Positions 1 through 12,649 of a DNA stretch of 64,000 nt are shown here, piece by piece. A model generated the notes under the pieces. That model had not been told where the DNA came from. It did not search any database and was given only the letters and a program-made list of their open reading frames with translations. The stretch lies in NCBI GenBank assembly GCA_024349245.1, contig JALDNG010000023.1:372001-436000 (forward strand). The letters run 5' to 3'. The stretch is from Neodontobutis hainanensis (taxonomy: Eukaryota > Chordata > Actinopteri > Gobiiformes > Odontobutidae). Made by a program: the position numbers and the translations under genes. Position 1 is the stretch's first letter. Every line of letters begins with the position of its first letter.

Positions 1-287
1 TGTGGAAATCTTTTTCAGGGTCAGTTTGTGGAGCAAACAGGTCAGATGAAAAAAGTAGGACTGAATGAGAACAAAAAGGTTAACTTGGATAAACACAAGA
101 CTTGGTGGTGTTATCTTCAGCCGTGTTTAAAGATAATGTACTTCCCCAAACTTTTCAGAACTTTCCTCTTTGTAAAAGAAATCACATCATAAAATCATTT
201 TGCTCAGCCTTTTTTTTTTTTACTCCCTCAAAACCACCCAACCTTATCAAGGATTCGATCATACTCTTTCATCTCGATCTCACTGGG

Positions 288-293
288 TTTATT
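288..293 (-). promoter_or_regulatory. polyadenylation signal for the left-edge exon
   Basis: The plus strand reads tttatt, that is AATAAA on the minus strand, about 145 bp after the TAA of the orphan coding exon. The position fits a 3' end, but the hexamer is common by chance in AT-rich DNA. Confidence 0.35.
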
Positions 294-437
294 CTGAAAT
301 TCATTTTTTTTCTAAAGGGCTCAAAGATACAATACAAGTATGAAACACCAATATATACAACATAGCACTTTGTTATGCCTAGAACAGGGTTTTTCAAAGT
401 ACAAAGCAGCAGAATACAATTGTTCATTTCATTTCTG

Positions 438-656
438 TTAAAAGACATCTATATCAATAGTCCGACCTGTGTCATCAGCTAAATAAACTATGTTCTCACA
501 TTGTTGCTGCTGAAAATCAATTCCTCGTGTGCTTTTCCACACCTCTTCTCCGACTTGCATGAACCTTATCTCCACCTGGCCTTCTTTAAAAAGCAGTCTT
601 ACAGAGCAGTCTATAATTGTTGCTGCACAAAGCAACGTTTTAGTGATTCTTTTCCT
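438..656 (-). CDS. C-terminal coding exon of an unrecognised gene
   Basis: I do not recognise this protein. On the minus strand an open frame of 72 codons runs from a plausible acceptor (AG at 658-657, after a weak pyrimidine tract) to a TAA at 440-438. The peptide looks like real protein rather than noise: hydrophobic and charged residues alternate (FKEGQVEIRFMQVGEEVW), then a Gln run, and it ends in GRTIDIDVF. An AATAAA signal lies about 145 bp past the stop at 293-288, as expected for a last exon. There is no ATG in the exon, so earlier exons must exist; none could be identified between here and 4.4 kb. It lies downstream of alpha-7-like exon 2 on the same strand, so it is either a separate gene inside or after that gene, or an unusual alternative 3' exon. 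It is not a nicotinic receptor sequence. Confidence 0.4.
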   Translation of the reverse strand, partial: RKRITKTLLCAATIIDCSVRLLFKEGQVEIRFMQVGEEVWKSTRGIDFQQQQCENIVYLADDTGRTIDIDVF

Positions 657-3600
657 CTGAGATTTGAATTAAGGTTTATGTTACTTTTTTTGTTCTTGAC
701 CTCTCTTTTTTTTAAATCTCAAGCGATACGGCTTGCAACAATGAGCTGTATCTACTTTGTTGTGCAGCTTACAAACACTATAACCTCTATATAAACCTGC
801 TCTCATTGATTTGACAGCAACAATGCAGCAAGAAATTGACGGACACCTGTTTCAAATCAGAGAGCTTGATCTGTATTTTACTGCAAGCCACTGAATGCCA
901 TATAGTCATGGACCAAACATGTTTTCATATTTTTGAACAAGAGGCTTACTGTAAATCTCCATGTATATTGTTCATGAAAAGGCAGTTAATCTGTGACTTT
1001 GATTCAGTTTTATCACCTGTTGGCCACACTGGGATTTGCTTTCAACCTGTTTTCTTTTAAATGTAGATCAGAGTGAGAGTAATTTAAAGATAATTCATTC
1101 AGAAATACTTTAGAAAAAGAAGAAACAATGCCGATGTTTGCAAACTGGTTTGATAGTTGTGGTCAGTCTTATGATTCAAATCCTGGATATTTGATACTAG
1201 TGCAAATTAGAGATGACTTTCTTTCCATACTTAAAAGTGAGAGTGGCTATCTTGTGCATACTATATGTATTTGTGAACATTGCACTGATTTCACTGATTT
1301 TTTTAGATGGTTTAAAGGGACCAGTTTTTGGCCCTTTTTACACTTAAACAGAGCATTATTTACATTTTGTTCAAAGCTAAATGGATCCAAACATAGCTTT
1401 ACAAAGAAAGGAGTAATAGAGGAGAAGGTCAAAAGAGTTATTTTTTGATAACTTTTTGATCTGATTTCCAAACTAGGACTGGGCAAATCATGAAAATGCA
1501 TCATTATCCTGCATGTTCTTGCCAACTATTTTTATTAAAACAATGGAGCATACTTTCTTTGCAAACACAGAGTTGCTCATTTATTGTAATCAAGTTCATT
1601 TGTCACCTTTACTATGATTTTGATTCAAGGCCTAAAAGCAGTCCTTTCCTTATAAAACAGAAACACAGTCCATTCAAGTCTTCTGGGTCATTATTTCTTT
1701 GATAGAAAAAAAGGAACAGGTCAAATAAAATGATCAAACACGATAAAGAAAAATCATTGTCCGGCTACAGATTGTAGGCTAAAAGCAGATGGTAGATCAC
1801 AGGACATGCTTTTCAGTGGAAATAGGAAACAAAAATGCTGCCCATCGTCTGGTGTTGTGTAAAACATTCTCGTGTTGCTGTCAGCTGCTCGTTGTACAGT
1901 ACCTGCCATTATTTTCAATGATGAGTACCAACACAGACCTGCCCTGGTTTCCTTGTTACCGACTTACCCCGAAACAGATGGAGGGATCAAAGGCCACATC
2001 ACACACACTGTACATGCACATATACACTTAAAAACAGCCTGCATTATTTACAAGTGCCCAGTAAGCAGTCATTTATATGGGACTGCCAGCTTATCCATAA
2101 TGTATCCAGACAGTGAACTATGTGGTCGCAATACAAGTAAGTAAGCAAGCACAGAAAACCTTTTTGTTTTTTCTCTGCTGACTACTTTTTTATGGCTAAA
2201 GGTTTATGGCGTTTCATATCACAGCTTTAACTCAGACTTGCAAATACACCCAAAAGTGGGCTAACTTTATCAATAAACTTTATTCAAGTGAAACGTCATA
2301 TTGAAATATCAGGTTTTACCTTAAAATAAAACTGAGTAACTTTTTAGCTGGTAGCATTGCGTCATTTTAAATTCCAAAAATATACATTCTCATATTGATT
2401 TAAGGATTCTTTGACACGCAATTGGTAGAATCATGGCTATTTTGCTGACACAGTACCCTCAGCTGGACAGAAAACTCTGACATAAATGATTTATAGTTCC
2501 ATGCCACCGGGACGAGCAGCCCTCTCCTGACTCTGCATGCTTAGCAGCTCAAACACAGGGAACAGAAATATAGCCAATACACTGGACCCTAGCAGAGTTT
2601 TATTTGTACAAAATGCACTAAAATGACCCTACTGTTTCAGAAGACATATTTTTTCTCTTTCAAACTTGCCGGTTTTGGACAGTTACCTCTCACAAACACA
2701 GTCAGTCTGAAGAGCAGGGGCGGGAAAACTAAGGCCCATTTAGGGCTGTTTAGTCGCCCCGCCAAGCATTTATTAATATTTTATTAATAATTAAACACTG
2801 TAAATATTTTTTTTTCTTCAATATTCCACAGTAATCAGTTGACTCCACTACTACATGCTCCGAACGGTAACAACCTTTCCTAGAGCTTACATCTCTTCTC
2901 TCACAGATAGTTTTATAACAAACTGTAAAGAGTGGGTCTGAAACTGAGGAGGGCTGTGACTGTGGTGTTGAATATACAGCGATTATTGCACATATTCTTT
3001 TGCCTATAGTTCAAACTTTAAACTATAGGCAAAAGAAATGTGTTTTTAAGTGAGTTTACTGTGTTGTCCCTTGGGTTAAATTAATTGCCCACCCCTGCTG
3101 TAGAGAGATCTGTGCCCCTAGTGGCCAAAAGTTACATATGTCCCTTTACTCTACTTTGTGTTTGTAGATAGTTTTTGCTTAAAATAGGCCTTAGTTTAAA
3201 ATGACCCCATGTGCCTTAAAGACAGTAATGTGATAATAATATTCAATCATATCTAAAGTTTAAATACAAAGAGTCCATAAGTTAAGCCTGTTAAATAAGT
3301 CAAATGCAGAATAAAACTTGACATAAAACAATCCATCACATTAGCCATCCAGAGTCTGCCATGTCTGAACTCAATGTTTTTAAGGCTCTCAGAATTCATT
3401 AAAAAGTTGCTTTCTATATTTGCTGAATTGACTGTATTAATAATATAATGGGCATCCTGCTCCATCATATGCCAGGTAGTTTTGGTAGAGAGATGCACGT
3501 CTTGTGACAGGGCAGACTCAGGGAAGTGACGGCGTGTCAGCTCGAGTGTTTTTTGGATGAGTGCGTTTGCTGTGTGGTCGGGCTATCGTGCTGGCGGTGG

Positions 3601-4487
3601 TGCGCTGGTTTGTGAGAAGATACTGTAGGTGAATGTCATGGGCCACACACAGTGAGACATAAGGCACAAACTGAAGAAAATACACTGAATCAAATCTGAC
3701 AGAGAATACAGCACAAGTGTTGAAGAAATGAGGGTTTGACAGAGTGAAAAGTGCTGACATGGTGTTTGCTTGTGGATTTATGCAGGAAATAAACTGTATG
3801 TAAATATCTCTTTGCATAGTACATGCTTTATTAATATGTTTGCACAGCTACAACAAAGTTTTAAAGAACATAAATATTGTTAATGAATAGTAGGGGTCAC
3901 AGATTTTGATTTGTAATTGAAGTATAATGCTTTCCTTGTTGGCAGCTGTGTCGCTTTCATTTCAAATAAACAGCATCAACACAGAAGGTGCCTGCTTCTA
4001 TCAGATGAGGTGTTTGAATGGCTTTGGTCGTGGCATCATTTTAATTAAAAAAACACACCCTCACTTTTATAGTTCCAAAAAGTATTTTAGAGAATTACTT
4101 TTGTAAAATGTGAGTCAAAGCTGAGGAGGATATACACCTAGAAACATGTAAAGGCTGTGCCTCAACAACGAAATTGAATTTCCCTGTGCAGAAGAAAGAA
4201 CAGAGTATGGGCCTGCAGTGTGCATGAAATGAAAAAAGTTCTTGGGTGAAATATTGTGACTTGGTTGGGGGCTGCACCAGTTGAATAACAATGTAAAGTG
4301 TAGAGGAAGATTAAGTGAAGAAAACCACAAGGTACAGTACTGTTTTCATTAGCATGCACTGCATCCCTACCTATAAGGTAAACAAAATGTTCCAAAATGT
4401 TTTTTTCTGACAGATGTTTTTAAAGAAATGTTGCTGCTGTCCTGTAACAACCTTGTAACAAAAGTATTAAACACATAAACGACTCAC
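657..4487. other. non-coding stretch left of alpha-7-like exon 2
   Basis: This is probably intron 2 of the alpha-7-like gene, at least in its right part. I looked on the minus strand for the expected 45-bp exon 3 (DEKNQ motif) and 110-bp exon 4 and did not find them. The only structure I can name is the hAT-like element at 2715-3097. Short open frames such as 3817-3518 (minus) show no family motif and no paired splice sites. Confidence 0.5.
2707..3105. mobile_element. hAT-like miniature inverted-repeat element with 8-bp target duplication
   Basis: The element spans 2715-3097. Its ends are inverted repeats: the left begins caggggcgggaaaac and the right, read in reverse complement, begins caggggtgggcaat. 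It is flanked by near-identical 8-mers, ctgaagag (2707-2714) and ctgtagag (3098-3105), as expected for the 8-bp target duplication of hAT transposons. It has no transposase frame. Internally it carries a perfect 14-bp hairpin (arms 2998-3011 and 3021-3034, 9-nt loop). The family assignment rests on the ends and the duplication length. Confidence 0.7.
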
Positions 4488-4627
4488 CACGTCAATGATT
4501 TGGAGCAGGGTGAGGCCCAGTTCCACCACAATGGGTGCAGAGTCATTCTGGACAGGTCTCTCCAGTCGGCTGTAGTTCACCATAAGGTCACGGTACAGCT
4601 TTCTTTGGTACACGCCACAATGGCAGC
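4488..4627 (-). CDS. alpha-7-like exon 2 (N-terminal ligand-binding domain)
   Basis: The acceptor is TTCTTCTGCCTCCAG and the donor is GTGAGTCG at 4487. Length is 140 bp, the size usual for exon 2 of alpha-7-type genes. The translation runs from GCHCGVYQRKLY to LLQIIDV with no break and contains the sequon NDS. Confidence 0.9.
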
Positions 4628-7600
4628 CTGGAGGCAGAAGAAAGCAGGTAACAGTGAGGCACAAAGAGGAAGGTCAAACTGCACTAATAAAAACTTACAG
4701 AAAGAAAGAAAACAGTAAAGAGTGTGTGTATGTTGGGCATTAATGTGATGTGTATAGAAAGTGACAGTGGAGAGACAAACATGTGGGAGGAACTTAACTT
4801 TAGCAAATAGCCTTAGTCTCGTACTTTAATAAAATGTGCTGGAAATTGAATTAAAGCCATTAGTGTGATTATTTTCAACACTGATCATGTGACACCAAAT
4901 CCCTTTAGAAATCCTGATTAAGTTACATTATGCTGCGCATAGTGTGTTATTAACTCAGTGAACTTTAATTGTGTTCAATAAGTTCACATTGTGTCTCTCT
5001 TAAAGTCATTAAGGTCCATCAACAGTTTGCACACAACAACAAACATGTAACAGGAAATACTGTTTTCCTAACACAGAGACAGAGGTAAGACGGTTTCATA
5101 ATTTTACCTCCAATTTAAAATAATGTAGTATTTCAAAGCTGTAGCAAAGTTCTGCACGGAGATGCATTGGTTTGGGTGAGACTTTATTTACAAAGAGCCC
5201 TCTTTCCTGATTCTCAAGTCACTTCCTAATTCCTTCACATTTTGTCAGCAGCTGATCACACAGTTAATATACTATTTACCTACTTTAAAATCCAGAATAA
5301 CTTTAAGACTTTATACTAAATACTCTGCTTATAGTAGTTATTTAAAACATTATCCTTAAACATAGACTACTACTACGTCACTAAATCACGACACTGCAAC
5401 ACTGCACAGGTTGCAGCACTCTCCTTTTTAATCTTAGTGAACATAGCTTTTAGCAACAATTTTGAATGGTCTTTGGAAAAAGCATCAGATGCACTGAGGA
5501 TAATATGTACTGATGCTTATAATAAAACACTTAAAAATGCAAACAAATTCATAAAGCTGTAAAAAAATAAAAAAATACAATTAAAAAAACAATTACAAAT
5601 TTAATGATGACTACATTCACGGTATTCGGCAGACGCATGTTGTGTTACAAAGCATGTTGGGCTCAGAGAAAGAACATGTCGATTGTATAAGTGTATCCAA
5701 AATTTTACAAAAGCTATTTCTTCCTTTCAAGGTTGCGCTGTCACAACATTGGCTAAATCTCCAGACTCTTCATCCATCAGTGTCTCATTTCAGGCTGAAC
5801 CATAAAGGTTTCAGTCTGCATCTCCCCGCTGACCCTTATCCAATTTAGACGTTGTCTCAACATATTCCAGCAATTATCCAGTGACAGCCCAGACGTGAGC
5901 ACAGCCTCAGTGACAGAATGGATGGCTAATTAGTTAATGAAGCAAAAAAATAAACAAAGTCAGATCACTCTGCATTTATGGGTGAGACTATTGGAGGGTG
6001 TCAGATCGGACGCCCTCCTGAATCTCGCCATGACACAGGATATGCATAATAGTCAACAATGGCAGCCAGAAATGTGCTGGGACTCTGTCATGTGAAGTGA
6101 GCTGAACAGAGGAAGGCTTAAGAGTACAAACAGTGGTTACACAACGAGTGAAAGTCTCATTTAAAATGTCTCCGCTTTATCGGCAGTATGATAATGTAGC
6201 TTACAATTTAGCTCTTATGCACAAGGCTAATTCAAGATTCAAGCAGTACAGAAGATATTGACAGCAGTGCACAAGGCTAGTGGAAATCTCCTTTAACATC
6301 CAGGCCGTTCCCTTGAGCTGTCAGGTTATCTTAGACTTAGGCTGAGCATATTTTACAACCTGCAGGTATTAATCACTATTTTATAAGCACAGATCAGAAA
6401 GTAACTTCTAGTTTACTAAATTAGTCTCAAATTCATCAACTACTAAATTGTGAATGAGTCATAATTCCTTTTTGCGTTCAGCCGTCAAAGTATGACTAAA
6501 CAGACCTTTAAATCTAATCAAATTTAACAGAATCCATTTGAGTAATAACTGTGTAATTAATTGAAGTTCAGAAACATTTATTCCCTATTCCACAGACCCC
6601 AAAAAAATCCATTATTTCTCTTTACAAGCAGCATATACATTAGTACTGTTAGCATCCTAAACATGTTTTCCTTTCCCTGTTGTGGCCTTTGAATCCTCCT
6701 GAGGCCTTTAGCAATACTTCACCTTGTTTACCAACCAAGTTAGTATCTACATTTGACTTTAGGAATATAAATAAGTCAAACATAATGTCAAACATAATGT
6801 CTGTACAAATAAATGTAAATTGGAAAAAGGTGTGTTTACACAAAAGACCTTACATTAGTTTAGCTGAAGAAATGTGTGAAGAAATGTGTGGAGAAATGAA
6901 CAGAAAAATCCCCTTCAAGTCAAGGTTCAGATGCCTTTAATAGAAGCTAATACATTAATCAATAAAATAAATTGTCCACTTGTACATGACCTGCATTAAT
7001 TAATTACCACAATCCTTTTTCCATTAAGTTTAAGTAACAGCAGTGTAGTGTTTAAAAGTCAGTTTTTATTAGTTTCTACATTATTCTTCATATCCTAAAG
7101 CCCAAAATGCAGATGATTCTTTTTTATTGTTTTTCACTTTTTCCCAATTTGTCACTGTATAACACAAAAAAATGCAGCAAATCTCCACAATAGGTACTTT
7201 TAGTAAGATATCATGTCTATGCAAATGTGTGATGAGACAGAAAATGTTTGTTGGACCTTAAGGCTTTTGGTAGGTGGTACTGAGAAGTTTGTTGGTTACT
7301 AAAAAAACGCCCCACATTTTTATGTATGTTTTTATTATTATAATTTTTTGTTGTTCTTTAGGAGGCTCCTGTTTTTTGTTCAGTTTTAAAACAGGAGTCG
7401 ACAGGTTTGCTGCGTCCTTCTCTTGACTTTGACCTAAAAACCACTTCTAACTTTACGCCCATTTTCTAACAAAGAACACTACACTGTTTGATTTTTTTTT
7501 TTTCTTTGCATTCAGCCATGCAACTCAACACAGCAGAGCTTTACATTGTGACGCTGCTTGTAACTTGTGATTTTCCATTCAACAGTGGAGGCACATACAG

Positions 7601-10600
7601 ACATGTATATGCAGTAGATGAGTGCCAGCTGCTGTGTCTCCTCAAAAGTGGGAGAAAATATGGTTTGCAATGCTGTCAAAAAGCTCAATGATTTCATCTG
7701 GTGTCAATTTTCTACTATTGTTTTCCAGCCAATGACAGAACTTGTATTCATAACGAGCCCCTCTAACACATGCACTTATCCCCTGCCAGACCATGTTTCC
7801 TCTTTCTATCCTCCACTCTTATCCTCCATCAGTATTTCCAGCTGTAAACCCACACTGATGATTACATGTTCTGCGTTCTCCACAGATATTCAACATACCA
7901 ATTGATCCCTAATCGCCTCAAGGCACCTATCAATTTCAAATAAGCCCCATATTTTTTCTCAATGCATAGTTGCCACACATATTTCCATCTGAGAGCCTCA
8001 TTCTATCCTCAATCATCAAAGCTCGGCTGTATTGTGAAGAAATAGACTGCTATTTATTTTATTGCACAGATGCAGCAGTAAAGGCCATGTTACTTTATGA
8101 TCCATTCAACCCTTGAAAGAACTCACTGCCTTCAAAGTCTGCTTTACAGACTTGGTGTCCTCTTGTTTTTTCCTGTCACTGATGATGAGTGTAACAAACC
8201 AGCGAGGCAAAACCAATCACAGGTCAGACGCAAATGCATAGAAGATTCAGTTCAGTAAATGTCTTAACTTAAGCAAAAGGTGTAAAGACAGTTTGAAATG
8301 TGTGTCGAAATCTTTAACCTGTACATTGTTCTCTTTAAATGTGTTCATACAAAGCTCTAAAAATGACTTAAAATGCACACGTGAAAATTCAGGCCTACAT
8401 TGTGTTCTGCTTATTATATTGGTACAATATTGGCTCTAAAATATAAGAACCACAAAACTGTTTTGTCTCAATAACCAATGCAAGTTTGAAGTCCTTGCTA
8501 ATGGAAAATGTAATGTAAAACTACAAACGTATGTGCAACAAATATTAGAGCAAAGAAAATCATGGTGGTTTATTAAAGAGCAGCTGGTTAATGACAGAAA
8601 AACCTCCACCATAGGCCAACTCCTAATCTGGACTTTCCCGCCTTAGTGTCCCTTGTGTTGGGGCCAAAAGCTGCCCTCCGACAGCTTGCTGTATATTAAC
8701 TTGATGCTAAAAGGGATGTACAGTACAGGCCAGTGCCAGAATCAAGTCCATTTTTAATGTCCCCAGGAGGCAGCTTTGCTTTACAGATCCAATACACAAG
8801 TGGGAGCACTAAACACAATAAATAAAGGAAAACTGTTGCACACTGCACCTCCCATGGCCATTTGACAGAAAGCAATGAAAAGAGGAAAACAGCATGTAGT
8901 CAATATTTATGAGTCAACGGTAAAACTGAAGTTGAATTGTCTCATAGAGGCTTGTTAGTGGGAGGAAAAACCCTATAAGTGGATGTAAGTGCTGTCTTTT
9001 GCATCACACCTTTGGCAAAACAAAAACATAAATCTTTATAATGACACTTTTTTAATCTATTTATCATTTTATTTAAATATTATTTAACAGATTTCTTAAC
9101 TGTAGCTTATGACAGAGCTTTGGAAGAACTATAGCTCTGCAGAGACGCACTGACTATTGACTTAAACACTCTGGACACAGGAGAGACTTCACCAAGGTTT
9201 CAATTGAAGCAAAACAGACGGGTTGCAAAGATTTGTAAAAGATTGATGAATAGCCAGAAATCTGTGAGGCAAAACTGAAATCCTGTTAGTGTACTCTTAA
9301 ATATCAAGAAAGGTCTCAACAGCCACACAGAGTCAATTTCAAAAAGCAAGTTAACAAAGATTTTGAAATACAGAAAGTTTAAAGTTTTAGTTTCTGCTTT
9401 TACTTTTGTCAATTGAGGGATTAATATATTTATAGTGGGTGCTGGAGAGATTATTTTATGTACACCAGGTGTTTTCACAGGTGACCTTGTGGTTGTTCCA
9501 TAAAACTCACATTCATCCGTTTGTCACACTGAGCTGGTCTGGAAAGTGTTAAAGTAGAGATTTCCATCAGAAGAGTTTTACAGGTCTCAGTAGAAGTATT
9601 GAAATGTTACATATAGTGTTTCCTAACAGTGAGACAGTCTGTGGATATGTGGATTTTTGAAAAAAATGTTGTATTCCCTATAGCAACTAATTATCACCAA
9701 AGCTATTCACTGCATCAAACCACATTTTAGATTTTTGGCAACAGCAAAATGGATGTTGTGATTAACCTTGATATATTAACATTCAGTGCCAACAGTCCCA
9801 TGCTTATGGCGACACTCCAAATCAAAATGCTCCATAAAGGATGGACCGACTAACAATTGTTGGTGGGTTTGCGTACTGTGTAAAAAATACAGTTTAAAGT
9901 GAAGTGGTTTCACACAATGGAGCAAATGGTTCAACAAGTGTGAGCAATCACAAACCTGATTGCAAACTGTTGGATTACACTGTATATTATTATGCACCAG
10001 CTATTTCTGTGGGAATTCAATTTATCAGGCTCCATCACTAAACTTGACTGCATATTTGTTGTTAATAGAAAATACTAAAGCATTTATGACATTATAGCTC
10101 ATAAAGCAAGAGATTGAAACATATTACAGAGACTTAACGTGCTTTGAGGTTTCTCTCGGCTCCACCAGTCACGCACTTAACAATCCTTTAGCAGCAGATT
10201 ACTGCTCAAACCCAATGGGCTTCGTGCCTCGTGGCCGGGACGCCCTCCTTATTCTGGGCCAGATGTTGTCTGACTGTTCGACTGAAGACGGACTAAAGAC
10301 ACACACACACACGCGCGCGCGCGCGCAAAGACACACACACACAAGCCCAGCTTTAACGCAGGAGAAAATATTCATGAATATGCAGCATATTTCAGACACA
10401 AGCAATTAACAATTCTTGTCGTGTTTATGCAGCCAGCCCAGACACACATGGAACTTAACGAAGCAGAAAGTTAAAGTTACAACAACAGCTACATTTATGC
10501 CACTTTTTTCTTTTATGCCACACTGCAGCTGCTGCTTCTTACGCATTCAGAATTTGAGTAGTTCCCACACAAGAGAAATACGGGTCTACAACATAAGTGG

Positions 10601-10675
10601 CTCACCTCGACAGTACAATGTCGCCAACAGGTAAACTCCAACCAATACACATCCAGCAGACCTCCGAGATTCCAT
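4488..10675 (-). CDS. neuronal nAChR alpha-7-like subunit, 5' part (exons 1-2 only)
   Basis: This is the start of a cys-loop ligand-gated cation channel subunit of the alpha-7/alpha-8/alpha-11 group, which forms homopentameric, calcium-permeable, alpha-bungarotoxin-type receptors at the neuronal plasma membrane. The visible part is a signal peptide (exon 1, start MESRRSAGC) and the first strand region of the ligand-binding domain (exon 2). Exon 2 carries YQRKLYRDL, NYSRLERPV, a glycosylation sequon NDS, and LTLLQIIDV, all hallmarks of the alpha-7 group; alpha-9/10 or heteromeric subunits would read differently here. The exon sizes (70 bp coding, then 140 bp) and phases (1, then 0) fit the family. 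The intron between them is about 6 kb. Exon 3 onward (DEKNQ, cys-loop, M1-M4) was not found and presumably lies beyond position 1. An upstream in-frame ATG at 10831 would add 52 residues before the signal peptide; I prefer 10675. Which paralogue it is cannot be settled from 70 residues. Confidence 0.85.
4628..10605 (-). other. intron 1 of the alpha-7-like gene
   Basis: The interval of about 6 kb has canonical ends. It is AT-rich and contains no recognisable exon. The only clear structure is the alternating AC/GC microsatellite close to exon 1. Open frames such as 7697-7512 (minus) or 9478-9200 (minus) have no family motif. Confidence 0.6.
10300..10344. repeat. alternating purine-pyrimidine tract (AC)n(GC)n(AC)n
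   Basis: A run of AC dinucleotides passes into about eight GC dinucleotides, then, after a short aaag interruption, back to AC. It lies about 260 bp inside intron 1, downstream of exon 1 of the alpha-7-like gene. The mixed CG/CA alternation is a typical Z-DNA-prone sequence. Confidence 0.9.
10606..10675 (-). CDS. alpha-7-like exon 1 (signal peptide)
   Basis: ATG at 10675-10673 is followed by MESRRSAGCVLVGVYLLATL, a basic start then a hydrophobic core, ending YCR plus one base (phase 1). The donor is GTGAG at 10605-10601. Exon 1 of nAChR genes usually ends in phase 1 just after the signal peptide, as here. Confidence 0.8.
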
Positions 10676-10895
10676 AGCAGCGACTCCTCCGTGCGTATCC
10701 CGCTGGAGAGACGTCAAACTTGGAGCCAGAGCGCTTTCACAGACAGACAGACTTTCTAGCTCTCCCGGGCTGCCAGACACACGCTGTATGTCTGCCTCCT
10801 GGTCCTCTGTCACCTCACAAGTGACTTTCACAGTTCCCTCAGCCGCGCACTTTTTCTGAGTAGTGTCTAGTCCTCCAGCTATCCTCTGTACGCGC

Positions 10896-10902
10896 TGACG
10901 TC
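10896..10902 (+). promoter_or_regulatory. CRE-like motif upstream of the alpha-7-like gene
   Basis: The sequence tgacgtc, followed by g instead of the consensus a, lies about 220 bp upstream of the exon 1 start codon in a locally CpG-richer stretch (about 10.6-10.95 kb) that may be the promoter. A single 7-bp match is weak evidence. Confidence 0.25.
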
Positions 10903-11744
10903 GGTAACACAGCGCACTGAGACGAAAGCCACCTGTCTAATGTCTGTCGCGCAGTGCCGTCAACTTCGTTTATGTAGGGTCCCTCTTGTCATTTGGTGCC
11001 CACCTGCTTTACGGCAGATAAATGAGGGAGAGATTTGGCTGTAGCAATTTCTCTGTAGAGAGAGAGCACTGCTGGAGCGCGCGCCCTCCATTTTTTTAAC
11101 CTTTTAGGCTTCATTAATAAAATAGCTTTTAGTGACTCTTTTGTAGTACATATTCTGTCATTGTTATACGTATTCACTTTGATCAGGTGAGATAAATTAC
11201 AGACTTCTCATCTGCACCCCCTTAAATTTATCAAGTAGCCTAAAATATTGAAAAGCCTCTAAATACTTATGATACGTTCTGTCACACAGATATGATAATA
11301 AAATGACTAGATAACATTTTATGCTAAAACAGTTACAGTACAATGGCATGGATTTGTGACTGAGCAGCAGACACTTTTGTAGAAGAAAAGAAAAATTAAG
11401 CACTTTTTTTTTTCAGAAAACCATTTATTGGCCATTTTATGAGCCTTACCCTAAATGTACTTCTGCTGCTGCCTTCTAAAGTCAATTTCACTTTCTTAAT
11501 TTCACTGTAAAACAATAAACCATGTAACATGAAGTGGCCTTGCACAGTCATAAAAGGTTTGGTGACACAGGCTCAAATACAGTTCTGTTAAACATATACA
11601 TGTTAATGCTTTATCCATGTCTAAGGCTCAAAGAAGGTTTTAATGCATTTGGATGAAATATTCTGTGGAGACACTGCACTTTAGATTCACAAATTCTTTA
11701 ATGCTTTGGGCTGATAAGGGCAGCCCACAAAGAGAAGCACTGGC

Positions 11745-11830
11745 AGAAAGCACACTCCACACACGCCCAGCATTGAACCCAAAACCTTCTTGCCTCTGTC
11801 AACCAGTCTGCCACAGTGCACACTATGCCT
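11745..11830. repeat. fragment resembling a fish interspersed repeat
   Basis: The stretch around gaacccaaaaccttcttgcc resembles a sequence found many times in fish genomes (normally gaacccaggaccttcttgct). The match is by memory of the motif only and the copy looks degraded. Confidence 0.35.
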
Positions 11831-12649
11831 TGCACTTATAACTTTAAAATACATAGCCCTTAAAATACAGTATGTACCCCAAAGTCAACGTCGTGGTAAA
11901 AGGAAGAATAACCCCTCTTTCACAAACCCAGACCTCACAAAGTACTTGATATTCTACAATCTAATTATAAGTTATGGAGCATGTTATCTTATATCTGGAC
12001 CGGTAAAACCTACTCTCTAATAATGAGAGGTAACTGTCCCATGTGACTGTTACAGACAAAATCCCCAAAGTTGTTTTTACAAACTAAATTGTGAAGATGC
12101 CAGATAAGTAAGAAAAAAAAACAACACTTATATAAAACTATTCTATTAGGGTGTCAGACAATTAGTTAAATATGTTGCTTACATATGTACTGTGTTACAT
12201 GCACCATTTTAAAAGACAGACAGCTGGTGTACCCACTATGTCACACTAACAAGACTCACAGGCTGCATGGGTATAACTGTTTTTGAGTCACGAGCATTTC
12301 TCTACACCTCGGCCACAGATGATGAAATACTGAGTTAGAACACAATTTCACGTTAGCATGCACCACTGCTTTCAGCGTTCGTAAATTCGGGCGCATGTGG
12401 CCAGTTGTTAAAGCATATTGCATGACATAATTAGCTCTAATGAGACAGCCGGAGTGCTCTTGAATATGAGAGTGTTATATTGTGCTCAGGTACAAAGAGC
12501 TCCACTGCAGCCTCATTACGTGATTGTAACTCCTAATCTGTCTGATTTTAGAAGTTATGGGTTTAACACAGAAGCAAACAAAGTGGATTTATATTGGATA
12601 TGTTCATAATTGTATAACTCATGTAGTCTGATTTAGTTCTTGTTTACGT

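Noticed and set aside
3518..3817. 99-codon minus-strand frame left of alpha-7-like exon 2
   Set aside because: Tested as a possible exon of the orphan left-edge gene, but it has no recognisable family motif and no well-placed splice pair.
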